Assembly (NCBI RefSeq): GCF_030247185.1
Contig: NC_080571.1
Coordinates: forward strand, 207,758,880-207,822,879
Source of the DNA: Malaya genurostris
Lineage: Eukaryota > Arthropoda > Insecta > Diptera > Culicidae
Length of the DNA stretch: 64,000 nucleotides
Direction of reading: 5' to 3'
The notes under the pieces are model-generated. The model was not told where the DNA came from and ran no database searches. It was given only the letters and a program-made list of their open reading frames with translations. Numbering within the stretch: the stretch's first letter is position 1; each line of letters opens with the position of its first letter. A program made the position numbers and the translations under genes. This document shows, piece by piece, positions 12,233 to 25,499 of the stretch.

Positions 12233-15121
12233 TTCTTCATCGTGACCGGTTTTTGCACTCAATGTTTTTATTCGGTGTATGCATTCAAAAATACTTAAAC
12301 AAATTTCACGATTAAAGTTGCACGCAAACTGACACTAGAGATTGATTTCCATTACAGAAGACATCTTTCAATAGTGCATACTTCTGAAATATACACGTTG
12401 AAGATTTATAAAAAAAAATTGCACAATCTCGAAGTTAATTACAAATTTAATACAGTTAGTTTCTACGGCCCCATCAAATCAAGTACGTTTTACAGACCAT
12501 CATCACCAAGCTGCCAGCAAAGAAAAACAGCAATCAAATGAATTGGCAGGATTGATTTCCCTTCGACCTTTTCAATCCGCCCACCGAGAACACTTATCGC
12601 AACCCTCGCAGTGTACGAATGTTTCTGTTTATTTTTTTTTTCTGGCACTCTCCGTTGCCTCCTCAAACCGTTCACTCCTGGTAAAAATCTAGTGGCTGTC
12701 AGCGAAGAGATTTCAGCACAGCTCGTTTTACCTAATCCTCCTTCCCTTGTGCCCGAACAGTCTTCAAGGATTTTGTACAAACATGTTGCACCTCGCCCGC
12801 AACCCACCGAATAAACACAATATCCGTCTAATACCGGAGGATTTGAAGAGCCGAAGAGATTTCCTCTTATCCCTTTCCCCTTGTCGAGCGCACCCAGTTT
12901 TTTGGTACGGTGAAGTTTTATTTTTATGGATTGCAATTTTATTTCGATGGATTTCATACAAAGAACTGACTATTCTTCGCTGATAACATCATTTAAAGTC
13001 ATTTTTAAAGTAACTCGTTCTCCCACTCAGAGAAAAAGGGTTGTTCGTTGACGGATCGGGCTGGTGATTTATGCTTTCAACGAGAACTGTTGGAGCAGTA
13101 TTTCGAACAAATCCGCGATGAAATTCAACTCGCACTACCCGTTCCTGTGGCGTGTGATAGGGTGAATTCGAGTGGGACAGCGTTTCTCGGAAAGCGAGGA
13201 ACGCGAATTTCAAATAACGGCAATTTTTCAAAAGAAATACTAGAACGATGACGCGACTACAATGCCAAAAACGAACGAACTTAAGAAGCGTTATCGGGTT
13301 TCGAGTGCTCCGAAGAAGTTGTTTTTTCCTGCTTCCATTTGATTGCCGCGAATATTACAAGTGGTTCGAAATCGAATTCTGTGGATCTGGGTTTGATTGG
13401 GAACGAAAAAGAAAAAACGAAACGTGACTGGCTCGCAGTTTGGCGTATTTACATATTATATGAAATTTATGTACGATACTGAATACAAATAGACAATGAG
13501 GCGACAAAAACATTCTTCAAAGAAAGTCCTTTTTTTGTTTGCCTCACAGATGAAGATAGCGCCAAATATTCGAGGAAAGATGTATTTTATTGGTCGCATG
13601 TAGATTTTTTTTGACGTTGTGCTTTAACGGTTCAGGATAGGTACTTATACCATGAAGAGCCATGGTCATGAGCTGGAAAAACTTCTAGCATAGTATTTAA
13701 AAACTTGTAGTGCGTGAAACGAGAAAAGAATCAAAGATCGTTTGAAACATTCAAGAGCTGATTACCACAATAAAAAGCAGATCGAGCGTCAAAACTGACA
13801 ATTCAATGTTTTATAAAACCGACATATACGATCGTGAAATATGATTCGTTTACACGACTGACGTGATAAATTTCAGCTATATTGATATATTTTTATGGAA
13901 GTTGTTCAAAATTATCTTGAAATGATTGTTACTAATTTATGTCATTTCTGTAAGTTCTTGTCACTTCAGAAATTACACACATATAATTTGTGTTTTCCTG
14001 TATAGCTGTAGATGCTACACTTCGGTAAAGATTAATAATGAAAGTGATAGAAATAGCCGATTTGCACTGTTCATGCCTGAGTCGCCGGATCAATGCAGTA
14101 GAGGGCGCTATGTTCGTATGTTCGCACGCTCGAAGAATTCTTAGTGTCGGTAGGATCTTAACATTGGTCGTGCAGTCTTTTGAAATCAAGTTCCGCATTA
14201 GCACGCAATACCCTAAATTTACTTTGGTTTCCAGAAAAGATATCAGGCATACCCGCATTGCCCCCCCCCCATTCCCCTGTTACCAATTGTGCCAACTTGA
14301 ATAGAAAGCAAATCAACAAAGATCCAGATTATGATAGTATCACATAAAACATTGAAAAACTCTACACATTTAGTAGTACAACTGTAGAAACGCTACCAAG
14401 TCCGATTGACTCAGTACTCAGCGAATAATAAGGTACATTTGTGAACATAAAATAAGCATCCAAATTTATTTAAACTTACATGGCTAAGCGTTTATAAACA
14501 TGTCTAGTCAATGACTTTACAGTTGATTACTTGAAATTTAACAAAACTCTGAGTTTTTTTTAACTTCAATATTTTTTGAATACCTCGACTAATTCTAAGA
14601 GGAAGAACCCTATACTATTTTTTTGATTTTTATCTGTATATTCATATTCTAGTATTTTAATAACAATTTCCAGCATAAACTTGTTGTTTTTTAGATACCT
14701 GTGGATTGTTTTGCCTTTCACATATAAAAAGGATATGAAAACAATGTGAAAACCAATTCTGCAACCGTCGACGAGTATCATATAACATTTAAACCAGATC
14801 GTCGAGATTTAAAAATATATGAGAGCACAGATAACAGATATACAGGCTCACATAAGAAATTTGCTCAATCAGCGTGACAGATGTCACCACGATCGACACG
14901 ATGTGGCACCACGATTTGAGTGCCGCTTTCACAAGAGCCCCAATTTTGGGTGCAACATTCACTTCATGCTAGATTTTTGTTTTGCTGTTGGTAAAAATGG
15001 TAAATTTGTTTTTGTTTTATTCTGATCGAATTCTCGTGTAATTTTCGCGACATGAAAATTAAGTTGTCTTCAACACTTAGGGAAATCTCATAGAAACGAT
15101 ACGAACTTTTCAGCCGATCTG
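12233..15121. other. Unassigned sequence
   Basis: No host gene was recognised. A 155-codon minus-strand frame (12490-12957) has no recognisable domain and overlaps other frames. A run of ten C (about 14262-14271) is present. The G+C content of 12450-13450 is higher than its surroundings, so it might be a conserved non-coding or unrecognised exonic region. Confidence 0.35.
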
Positions 15122-16243
15122 TTAGTTAAAATTGAGAATTTACTTTGCTGAAAAAACTCTTATTTTTAGAGAATGTGTTTAGTTGATGAATATCCTGGAC
15201 ACAAACCAGCAATATTTCAATCCAACACGAAATTCTCATTGACAACTAATTTTGTTATTAAAATCAGAATTTTTTTCTATTTATCTATCACCATCATTAC
15301 TGAAGGACAGCACAAAGAAACCAAAACTGAAATGGGTATTATAAACAAGTTTATTAGCCAAAAACTCATGAGAAGTGTCAAAGCAAAACAATCCATTAAA
15401 AAGCTAAAAAGGACAGTCTTATTGAAACTGCTTGAAAATTGTTTTGATGTTTTTCGCATGTGTTCGATATATCTTTATTTAAATTTCTAAACCGATATGT
15501 AAAAATGTCGTAAACTGTTAGTGGAAATCGTATTTATTCAGAATTTGTGTGCACTTGAAGCGATTGTGCGTAATAATGTTTTTACGCGGAACAGTGAAGT
15601 GAATTTCGAATGTTTCACTCTAATTGTGATGAAGTTTTTTTGTATCTTCAAACCTTCCGAGCTGCGCCGTCCGGTGTACTATTTGTATTCGGTTTTTGTT
15701 TTCCGAGTGCTCAAAGTTTTCAGTGAGAATGAAGAAAACAGTGATTAAGAAGAAAAAAATTCAAAATGATGTTTACGTTTCGTTTATGTCTTTTTCTCCT
15801 ATACAACATCGTATTTATACCTGCCAATATAGAAAAGAAAACCACGTCTGAAATTTTTTCGGCAGTAGTGTGCCATCTAGTGGCTAGTAGTCATTACGGT
15901 GTTACCGTTTCGGTGACAGGGCGCCATATAGCTGCAGATTGCAGAAGCCAATTCAACCATTCATATTGGTTGAAAACAACATTATATTTCTTTAATTCAA
16001 CTAAAAAATTAGTTGAATGGAAATGAAATGTGCCTTAGCTAAGAAATGACAGCACGTTTAATTTGTGAATTCAACTAAAAAAAATAGTCATTTCAACAAA
16101 TATTTTATTATTATTAAGGGAATGAGAATAAAAAATCTAAATCAGCAAAAGTAAGATTTTTTTAGTTTTCTCAAAAAATAACTAACTAAAATCAGCAAAT
16201 CAACTAAATTTTTCGCGAAAATGCTGATTTCGGTCGTTCCGTG
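15122..16243 (+). mobile_element. TIR element, left-truncated copy 1
   Basis: It is nearly identical to 18502-19624 over 1.12 kb. The right end ATTTCGGTCGTTCCGTG matches the terminal inverted repeat of the complete copy at 18406-19627. The left end begins abruptly, about 95 bp inside the complete element. It contains a small open frame (15521-15748) also present in copy 2, without a known domain. The flanks show no transposase, so it is a non-autonomous element of unknown superfamily. Confidence 0.8.
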
Positions 16244-16674
16244 TGTAGTTGAAATATTTATATAACAGGCAGGAGGATTTTGTTATCGTTCCGGAACGTA
16301 GTGGAACGTTTTAAAAGATCGCGGCGAATAGTCGAGTTGGTGGTGGTAGTGTTTCCAACGTATAGTAAGTTTGAAATTTACACAGGATTTTGAAAAAAAA
16401 TTGTTCGAGCCTGTATATCAATTATCTGTGATGAAAGTATGTATGTGTATTTTAGGAATTTGACTGAACCGATTCCCACAAACATAGTTTCGAATGAAAG
16501 GCACTATTGACTTATTTTTTTTTTAATTTTCATATTGATCCGACGTCCGGTCTCAAAATTACTGGGTAATGAGTAAAATACTGCAAATTCGAAAGTTTGT
16601 TTTCATGATACAAGTTAAGAGCTAGTTTCTCAAAAAAGTGAATAAATTCCTCGAGTTGCATCCAATGAAACCAA
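16244..16674. other. Unassigned spacer
   Basis: AT-rich, with a TTCCGGAACG-containing stretch near 16290 and a CCGACGTCCGG word near 16540. No gene was recognised. Confidence 0.35.
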
Positions 16675-18345
16675 TTTCCGGCTCCATGGAAATGACTACA
16701 ATATGGGTATTTTTGGAACGGGATTGATGAGTAGATGACGGAAAACGATGTTTGAAGTGGTTCGGAAATCCAAGATGGCGACTTCCGGTTTTGTGATATT
16801 GCTTAAAATCCTTCACAAATGTAGATATTTTTAGACCGGAATTGATGAGTAGATGACGGAAAACGATGTTTGAAGTGGTTCGGAATCCAAGATGGCGTAT
16901 TCCGGTTTGACGATATTCCTTAAAAACCTTTACAATGTAGATATTTTTGGACCGGAATTGATGAGTAGATGACGGAAAACGATGTTTGAGGTGGTTCGGA
17001 AATCCAAGATGGCGACTTCCGGTTTGACGAAATTGCTTAAAAACCGTTACAATATGGATATTTTCGGAACGGGATTTATGAGTACATACCTGGAAATTAT
17101 GTTTGAAAGCGCTTCAAAAATCAAAATGATGAGTTCAGTTGTATAGGTATTCTTTGACGATCATTACGATATGACTATACATCGTTTAAAAAAAAGTTAT
17201 GCTTCTGACATAAGTGTTTCCTGCTAATCATTATTGTTTGAATATTGTACTATATTTTCGAAATGACCATAACAAGACGTCTGAACAGCTATAATAATTT
17301 TATATTGTTATAGTTATATTGTATGCTTTCAATATTTTATTGAACAACTCGAAGTCTCAATCTAATATTTGGAAGCAACCACAAACATTAAAATTCGGTT
17401 TCAAATCAATGACCGTGTTCTCCATTTTTTTAAATTTTCAGTGTTACACTTATAATTTCAGTTGTTCTAGTGTACGTGATAAAATCGAAAAAAGACACAT
17501 TTGTTTTTATTTAAACTTGTCAAAATCTCATGTCAATTGGCCCGTCGGAATATGATTTAACATTTTGTAAGCTATTGAGAAAAAGGGATATTATTTGGCT
17601 CAAGTGGTAAGAGTCAGTTAGACAACCACATGACACTGAATTTCTAACATTTATGAGCAATTCCAGAAATAAATAGCAGATAAACTGGCAGGATCGACTT
17701 TCTCCGAATCGAATGAAACAATGTACACCTCTTCAGTAAGGCAATCTCTTCATCCTGATAAAGGAACCTTTTTGACTCAATAATAATTTTTCGAATGTCG
17801 AAATTTAAAACCGTAACTCATCACTTCAAACATAGTTTTCCGTCATCTACTCATCAATTCCGGATCGAAAATACCCACATTGTAAGGGTTTTTAGGAATA
17901 TTGATAAACCGCAAAACACCATTGTGGATTTCCAAACCTCTTCAAACATCGTTTTCCGTCATCTACTCATCAATCCCGTTCCGAAAATACCCACATTGTA
18001 AGGGTTTTTGAGAAATATTGATAAACCGGAAGTCGCCATCTTGGATTTCCAAACCACTTCAAACATCGTTTTCCGTCATCTACTCATCAATCCCGTTCCG
18101 AAAGTACACACATTGTAAAGGTTTTTGAGGAAAATTGATAAACCGGAAGTCGCCATCTTGGATTTCCAAACCACTTCAAACATCGTTTTCCGTCATCTAC
18201 TCATCAATCCCGTTCCGAAAGTACACACATTGTAAAGGTTTTCAGGAATATTCATAAACCGGAAGTCGCCATCTTGGAATTTGAACCGACCCCAAACATC
18301 ATTTTCTTGTACCCACTTATCACATCCGTTTCGAAAATGGCCATG
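16675..18345. mobile_element. Foldback-like element with tandem-repeat inverted arms
   Basis: The left arm (about 16675-17120) has three to four head-to-tail ~117-bp units containing GATGACGGAAAACGATGTTT and AATCCAAGATGGCGACTTCC. The right arm (about 17815-18345) has four units of about 118 bp in the opposite orientation, with AACATCGTTTTCCGTCATC at 17828-18200. The arms enclose about 700 bp of AT-rich DNA with no transposase. Inverted arms made of tandem repeats are the hallmark of Foldback-type elements. The exact ends and a target duplication were not resolved. Confidence 0.7.
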
Positions 18346-18405
18346 TGATTGGGGGTTTCCACATTCATTACACAAAATTTTTTTTACGAAGTAAATTCCA
18401 AAAAA

Positions 18406-19627
18406 CGCACGGAACGACCGAAATTAGCTCTGCGCCTAATTCGTATTACTGTTTTTGAATTAGTTGATTTTAACAACAAAATTTCCAAAATAACTATAAA
18501 ATTAGTTAAAATTGAGAATTTACTTTGCTGAAAAAACTCTTAGTTTTAGAGAATGTGTTTAGTTGGTGAATATCCTGGACTCAAACCAGCAATATTTCAA
18601 TCCAACACGAAATTCTCATTGACAACTAATTTTGTTATTAAAATCAGAAAATTTGTTTCTATTTATCTATCACCATCATTACTGAAGGACAGCACAAAAA
18701 AATAAAACTGAAATGGGTATTATTAACAAGTTTATTAGCCAAAAACTCATGAGAAGTGTCAAAGCAAAACAATCCATTAAAAAGCTAAAAAGGACAGTCT
18801 TATTGAAACTGCTTGAACATTGTTTTGATGTTTTTCGCATGTGTTCGATATATCTTTATTTAAATTTCTAAACCGATATGTAAAAATGTCGTAAACTGTT
18901 AGTGGAAATCGTATTTATTCAGAATTTGTGCGCACTTGAAGCGATTGTGCGTAATAATGTTTTTACGCGGAACAGTGAAGTGAATTTCGAATGTTTCACT
19001 CTAATTGTGATGAAGTTTTTTTGTATCTTCAAACCTTCCGAGCTGCGCCGTCCGGTGTACTATTTGTATTCGGTTTTTGTTTTCCGAGTGCTCAAAGTTT
19101 TCAGTGAGAATGAAGAAAACAGTGATTAAGAAGAAAAAAAATTCAAAACGATGTTTACGTTTCGTTTATGTCTTTTTCTCCTATACAACATCGTATTTAT
19201 ACCTGCCAATATAGAAAAGAAAACCACGTCTGAAATTTTTTCGGCAGTAGTGTGCCATCTAGTGGCTAGTAGTCATTAAGGTGTTACCGTTTCGGTGACA
19301 GGGCGCTATATAGCTGCAGATTGCAGAAGCCAATTCAACCATTCATATTGGTTGAAAACAACATTATATTTCTTTAATTCAACTAAAAAATTAGTTCACT
19401 GGAAATGAAGTGTGCCTTAGCTAAGAAATGACAGTACGTTTAATTTGTGAATTCAACTAAAAAAAATAGTCATTTCAACAAATATTTTATTATTATTAAG
19501 GGAATGAGAATAAAAAATCTAAATCAGCAAAAGTAAGATTTTTTTAGTTGTCTCAAAAAATAACTAACTAAAATCAGCAAATCAACTAAATTTTTCGCGA
19601 AAATGCTGATTTCGGTCGTTCCGTGCG
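18406..19627 (+). mobile_element. TIR element, complete copy 2 (~1.22 kb)
   Basis: The ends are perfect inverted repeats: CGCACGGAACGACCGAAAT at 18406-18424 and its reverse complement at 19609-19627. Looser similarity extends outward (a T run plus ACG). The body from 18502 matches the truncated copy at 15122. It encodes only a 75-codon frame (18902-19129) that is identical in both copies but matches no known domain. No clear target duplication was seen. A non-autonomous DNA transposon is the best reading. Confidence 0.8.
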
Positions 19628-22600
19628 TAAACTTTTTTTACTAACCAAATCCCAAATAACGTAAACTTTTCTTACGAACTACCTCGATTTACGAACCCCC
19701 GTTTAGTTCGTAAATTTAGGTTTCGGTGTATTTTTCTCTATCTGTCCCTCGCCAGCATGCTCCAGTAACTTGGCGCCGAGCCCTTGCCATAGGTTTTAAA
19801 ATAATTTCTGGCCCGTAAAATTTTCTACGGATTTAGTTTTTACGATGTTAAATTGTATTATGATATTTTTCTGATTTTCAATGGCTTTGAATATGACGAA
19901 AAATCATTTGTTTTTTTTTTTAAATTGAATAAAATAATTATGAAATACTAAGTAAAAGTTTTATTCAAATATGTTCATTTGTTAAATGATGGTATTGCTT
20001 TGTAGAAAAAGTGACAGAATACTATAATTTTTACCCAATTTTTTTTCAATTCGTTTCAAGTCATTTAAATGATCAAATAAAACTTCAATGTTAGAGAAAC
20101 AAATAGTTACAATAGTCATTATTTTTTTCTATTGTTTTCTGGATTTTACAAATGCTTATCCATTAACGCTTCTGTTGTGTATATGGCAGCGATGCAAGAG
20201 CAGTTCGTCAAAATGTTGCTCGTTTATAACGATATTCCGACTGACTCTCACGCTAAGTTCCCGCCAGGAATAGTTAATCGGTGAAAAAACGTTGCATAAC
20301 GTCGAAAAAGAAGGTCAACTATTTCCAGCGGAAGCCTAATCATTATCTCAGAGGTGTCACAAGAAAACTGGGATTGTCGTTTAAAACCGTACATCTAGGA
20401 AAATAAAAAAAATCACGGATTTGTTATTTGAACGTTTAGTAGAATAATTTCACGAGAAACATATTTTAACATCATTATATCTATATATCTTGCCACAATA
20501 CACAACAACACGTTGAAAATGTATAATAAACGTTACATTACAGATACGTATTTCGAATACTTTATGCATTCATGATTAGTGTATCAGGTTTTAAGTTTTA
20601 AACTGAAAACCTGATACTGCAAGTCACATCACCATTTAGCTGAGATCGTCAAATTGATGTATGATGCTGATATGTACCCTATAGGCAGCAAAATAGACAA
20701 AAACACAATTTCAATCAACACAGTACTTGATAGCAAAGAACTAAACATTTTGGCTTCAAACCAGTTTTATGCAGATGACAATCGTGCCACTGAGGTGTTT
20801 TTTACCAGTTATAAGTGAAGTTATATTAACCTTACAGCATAGAACGTAATTACTGATGCATGGTGTTCTAAGTAGTATATCTTGTGTTTGATAATAATTG
20901 AAGTCATGTTAATTGAGCATTCGCATATAACAACACATTTTTTCCACTCACTCTAAGGATGAAATCCTTCGTGTTTCTAATTGGTTTATCATGAGACCGG
21001 AGAGCAGAATATTCCTTGTACAGTAACATTGACCCGTAAAAGATCTAATTACCCACAAATTGAACCCGACGCCCCTTAGTTTCAATTAATTTTGTCCTTA
21101 TATCACATCCTGCCTCCTTCGGAAACTTCTCCACGATTGGACACGCTCGACTCAACTAGTGCTCAACGGTGAACAGTTACACCTTAATGTGGGACGGTTT
21201 CTTACGGACGAAGGGGAAAGCAATTGAGATTTACCCAAAGCAGCAATAAAGTCAGATTGTTACAAGTTAATAATACAAATTATGTATTTCTTTCCCACGC
21301 ACTTTTCGGGTCGGGTCCCTCGCCATTTCCACTTCGGTACGATCCGTTTGTGGAAATCACATCAAAACAAATCAAATCGAAAATACCTACAGCTTATATT
21401 TACTAACAAGCCGGGAAGCGCGGAAACGGTTTGTTACCTTATCGCAAAGACCTGGTGCAGGCTTCCCGGCTCCGACACTCCCAGCAGGAGGGGAACACCA
21501 GTGTGGCGGCATAAAATAATCATAAAAGTTTCACCGCACATTTCCCCGTGGGGACTTGTCGTTCCGAGTTGCTTCGGATCGGGTTCATCATATATTCACC
21601 TTGTTGCGAGTTTCTCCGGCGAGGGTTGGTCTTCACGGTATCGCGCGGTGTTCCGGATAGCGTTGGAAAACTGGTAGTCCGGCACGGAGGCACGTCCCCT
21701 AATTTAATTCGAACTTCAAAGAATCACTGTGTTACTTGCGCCCGTAGGGACTCGCAGGTGAAACCTGTTGATTGTACAGGAACCAAGTGATAGCGATAGC
21801 TTTCATTATTAGGTGGGGTGGAGCAGGGATATTATGTTTTATTTGTAAACATATTTCGATTAAAATTTTTCCTCAGACGGTGAAAACGAAGGAATATTGG
21901 TTTTTTGAAACAGTTTTTATGATCGATTTAGTAAATTCCCTTGATTTCTGAATCCGGATCTCTCAAGAACCATACATTTCTTGTTTACACATCATGCTTG
22001 AACTGCTGTAACAACGGTTTCTCCCTTTTACCAAGAATCTTACATCAATCAGTGTGCGAAACTGTAGCAACCAACGTTAAATGGTTTCAGATGCCCCTCA
22101 TTACCTCATCATCGGCTACCGTTATCCCTTCGTATTTTTTCGTCGGCTCATCCCTCTAGCCCTACTTCCCTTCCTGGTTGGTCTGTCGTTCGGGGTCGGC
22201 CTGATAACGGCAACGAAGAAAACAGACAAACCATCCAAAAAGAAATCCCACATAGAAACGAGAGATCAGGAATTGAATGGGAAAAGTCCAGCCGGGTAAA
22301 TACAAAAATAGGAAAATTGAATTCATTCAATCGCCTCAGCCCAACTGTGGCATTCGACAGTCGACAAAAAGGAAAAGCAATCATTAAAAATAGCTGTTAA
22401 AAGATTGAATCTCCCAGATTACCGGGACCCTACCAAGGAATGGAGGCAACGTTTTTCCGTTGGCTTCGTAGAAGAATTGACCGTCGTTCCGGTGGCAACA
22501 GGGAGAGCAGGACCGTTCAGAATAGATCACTTGGTATATTGTTTTTCTACTGTTTGCGAAAAGATAACGATATAAAGATGTGCCTTTGTCTCTTCCTTTT

Positions 22601-23165
22601 ATGCGGAACTGTTTACTTGGAGTGCCGTTCCCGTTGTAAATAACTATCTGAAGGAAAAACAATTCCTGATAGTAAGTTTGGCCAAAGCACTTGGAGATTT
22701 TATGGAATGCAATCTGAAAAGTTTTGACTTCATGTGACGTAGATGTTCTATAATGATTCCCAATTATTGTAAATGACACTGACATAAAAAATCATTAGAC
22801 TCGTCATTTATCATATGAATCGTATGCATATTATAATTCCGAAAAGTCACTAGGAGACATAAAACCTGTTTTAAGAATGTGCTTAAAATTTAAACCTTCG
22901 TTACCATAATGAGATAGCCAAGAGTAATATATACAAGATATATGAGAAGCCATTGAAACATAACCCGGTACATATTTTATACGTATACAAGTTATACAAA
23001 AAGGCTATGATAATTTTATTATAATCAATTGATTCGTCATTTTGACTGCATAGAAGTTATGTTGAAACCTCTTCACATTTTCTAGAAGTGTACATGGAAT
23101 TCAAATGAAATAAAATCTGTCAATTAAAAGTTTCAAAAATAGCAGCGTAACCAAAATTGAAGTAG
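19628..23165. other. Unassigned sequence with a small perfect hairpin
   Basis: No protein-coding exon was recognised. At about 20581-20617 a 12-bp perfect stem (GTATCAGGTTTT and its reverse complement) encloses 13 nt. A more GC-balanced block at about 21400-21790 and another at 22080-22700 look single-copy and could be regulatory, but nothing specific can be read in them. Confidence 0.35.
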
Positions 23166-25009
23166 GGTAAGGGGTCCCTATTTCATCTCATTTGTAAGGA
23201 CGTCGCCTTCAAACCTCGATTAAGCCACTAAAATCACTATAACTATTTCATATTACTGCTTTATTCGTCTTGCTCCACATTGAGATTTGATTCACATTCC
23301 TTGGAAATTAAAATAATGTTCATAAAACAGCAAAAAACACTTATGAAATGTTCACTACTCTGCTCCTAATTTCATCTCAATGGATTTTTATCCAATCTAT
23401 CGTTGATCCTTTATTCATCCTATAAATTAGCAATGGCGACAGCAGTCAAAACGAAATATTCCACTATTACACTCTCAGGTTCAAAATGTCAGAATTCTTC
23501 TTAAAAACGGCCTAATGCCAACTATGAGACAATATACGATATTTTTAGAACCAGTTTGAAATCATTTCAACGTTTAAAAAATTCTCATTCGTTTCCTTTA
23601 CCTTTCGCTTTAAATTTAAAATTTTACTGAAAAGTTAATTTGGTGAACTTTAAATAAAAACAAAACTGTGATTGTTACTATTTATTCATTAGCCCTTCTT
23701 AAAACAAAGTGTAGAGCCAGAGATGCCATTTATACACATTTATGTGTATTGTATAGATTTTTGCGTTCGCATACTGGTTTAAATCAAGGTACCGATTTTG
23801 TAAAGATTTTCTAAATTTAATACAGATTTGTACAGGTTCATAGAAAGAAAGAAGCAAAAAATTAGACTTTTCTCTCTGAGTATCTATTAGTAGTTGATTG
23901 CAGTGATTCTTTAAAAGTTTATTAATCAACGGACAAATCACATGTTAAAGTGGAAATCTTTTATGTAGATAATTGATTATGAACACTGACTAACATTTAT
24001 ATTAAAATTTGGAACCAATTTGAACTATTTGAAGCCAGATATTTTCATAGAATATGTATTACGTTGCATAGAAAGTCTATATCTGGTCTATCTGTTTTCA
24101 CTAATAAAATAATGTTAACAGATTTTATTAGTAAAAAAAGATTTAACATCATTTTATTAGTGAAAACAGATAGACCAGATATAGAGTTTCTATGCAACTA
24201 TGAGTTTCTATGAGTTTCTATGAAAATATCTGGCATCTCTGTGCACAGCCGATGAAACACACACACTTCACAGCGTTATGTTGATGTATAGCGGAATGAA
24301 ACCAGTGCTACTAGATTTGCCACAATGGTTATTTCATTAGTATTTAACATGCTCTTCCTGGTAATATTCGAAGCCAAAACAGTTTTATTGAAATATTAAT
24401 ATCAATAAAATAATTAAACTAATGTCACGGACACCAAAAACATACTTTTTGATGAGATTTTGAAGAAGAAAATCAATTTTTGTTTTGTAACATTATGAGA
24501 TAACTTGGCAACTTTTCGAAACCAAATGAGATGAAAACAAAGCGCAATCAAGTGAACTAAGTGAAAAACTTTCATCTCATATTTTCAAAGACTTTTATTG
24601 TTTGTCGTTTAGTTTTTGAAATATTAAATCGTTAATTAAACAAGTAGCAAGTGAACATTACTAATTATGAAGTCATCCTGCATTCAATGGTAGTGTAATT
24701 GTGCGAAAAAGTGATCATGTTTTGAGACGAATCGATTAGTAGATAATCAGAAAGATGATGAACTGTAAATCTTGAAACGAAAATGTGTCCTAAATTGAAA
24801 AGTGAGTTTATTTTAAATGAAAAAAACGATAACCGAAGAACTTAAAACCATTTCTTTCAATAGGAAAGTGTGACAATAGCTTTTATAATCATTTTAAAAC
24901 ATTTCACAGTTTGGTTCAGGTAGGTTTTAAAATATTATTCATGTTCAAAGTAATGAATTGAAGGGATGAGATGGAAATAGGAGCTCAGATGAAATAGGGA
25001 GCCGTTACC
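23166..25009. mobile_element. 1.84-kb DNA element with TIRs
   Basis: The left end GGTAAGGGGTCCCTATTTCA is mirrored at 24988-25009 (reverse complement GGTAACGGCTCCCTATTTCA). Further internal matches around ATTTCATCTCA occur near both ends. No transposase is present. A diverged partial copy in opposite orientation lies at about 59735-60240: for example ATCCATTGAGATAAAATTAG at 60073 versus its counterpart near 23370-23400. A hairpin MITE is nested at 24034-24234. Confidence 0.7.
24034..24234. mobile_element. Hairpin MITE nested in the 1.84-kb element
   Basis: Nearly the whole 200 bp is an inverted repeat: GCCAGATATTTTCATAGAA at the left end is mirrored at the right end, and TATATCTGGTCTATCTGTTT is mirrored in the inner half. 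The centre has a further small repeat of TTTTATTAGT. No coding potential is apparent. Transcribed, it would form a long imperfect hairpin. Confidence 0.8.
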
Positions 25010-25499
25010 TTAGGCTTTCGCTAGTTCTACGAGTAGAAAATTTTCGTTCTAACTGCCACTATCATCCCGGTTGGATCTGACTGAAAAGTTTCATTGGAAA
25101 GTTGTTTTCTGGATTGCAATATATTGTAATTAATTACCAACAGGTTGAGACAGTTCTGCAGTGTTGACTGTTCACACTCGGTAAATTGATGTAGGATTAT
25201 GTATTATCTCACAGGTTTACTTTTTGTTTTCATGGGTTTGTAACGGTAATTATTGAATGTTTAATGCACAAGTTAATTCTTTCTGCAACTCCCGGAAAAG
25301 ATCAGTTTGGATGTAAGTAACTCGAACAAAATTATGTAGAGGCAGTATTGCTTTCTTGTAAAATATAAACGTACTCGAAAATATGAGTTATTAAACAATT
25401 GTTTGACCAACCAGTAATTTCTTCATCTTTTCTTCAATCAGTACTTTTTGAGTTACCTCAAGTTACATTTTATTAAACTAACTAACTTCATGCATAACA
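25010..25499. other. Unassigned spacer
   Basis: AT-rich with no recognised feature. Confidence 0.3.

Noticed and set aside
11356..12262. Long open frame (300 codons) with 7-residue repeats on the minus strand
   Set aside because: It is fully explained by the 7-bp DNA repeats, which lack stops in these frames. Overlapping frames are equally open, and there is no non-repeat domain.
12490..12957. 155-codon minus-strand frame as a gene
   Set aside because: No recognisable domain, low complexity of charged residues and no splice or promoter context. Open frames of this size occur by chance in this window.
15122..19624. LTR retrotransposon with 1.1-kb direct terminal repeats
   Set aside because: The right-hand copy has its own terminal inverted repeats and starts about 95 bp further left than the other. 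There are no TG...CA ends, no primer-binding site and no gag-pol between the copies.
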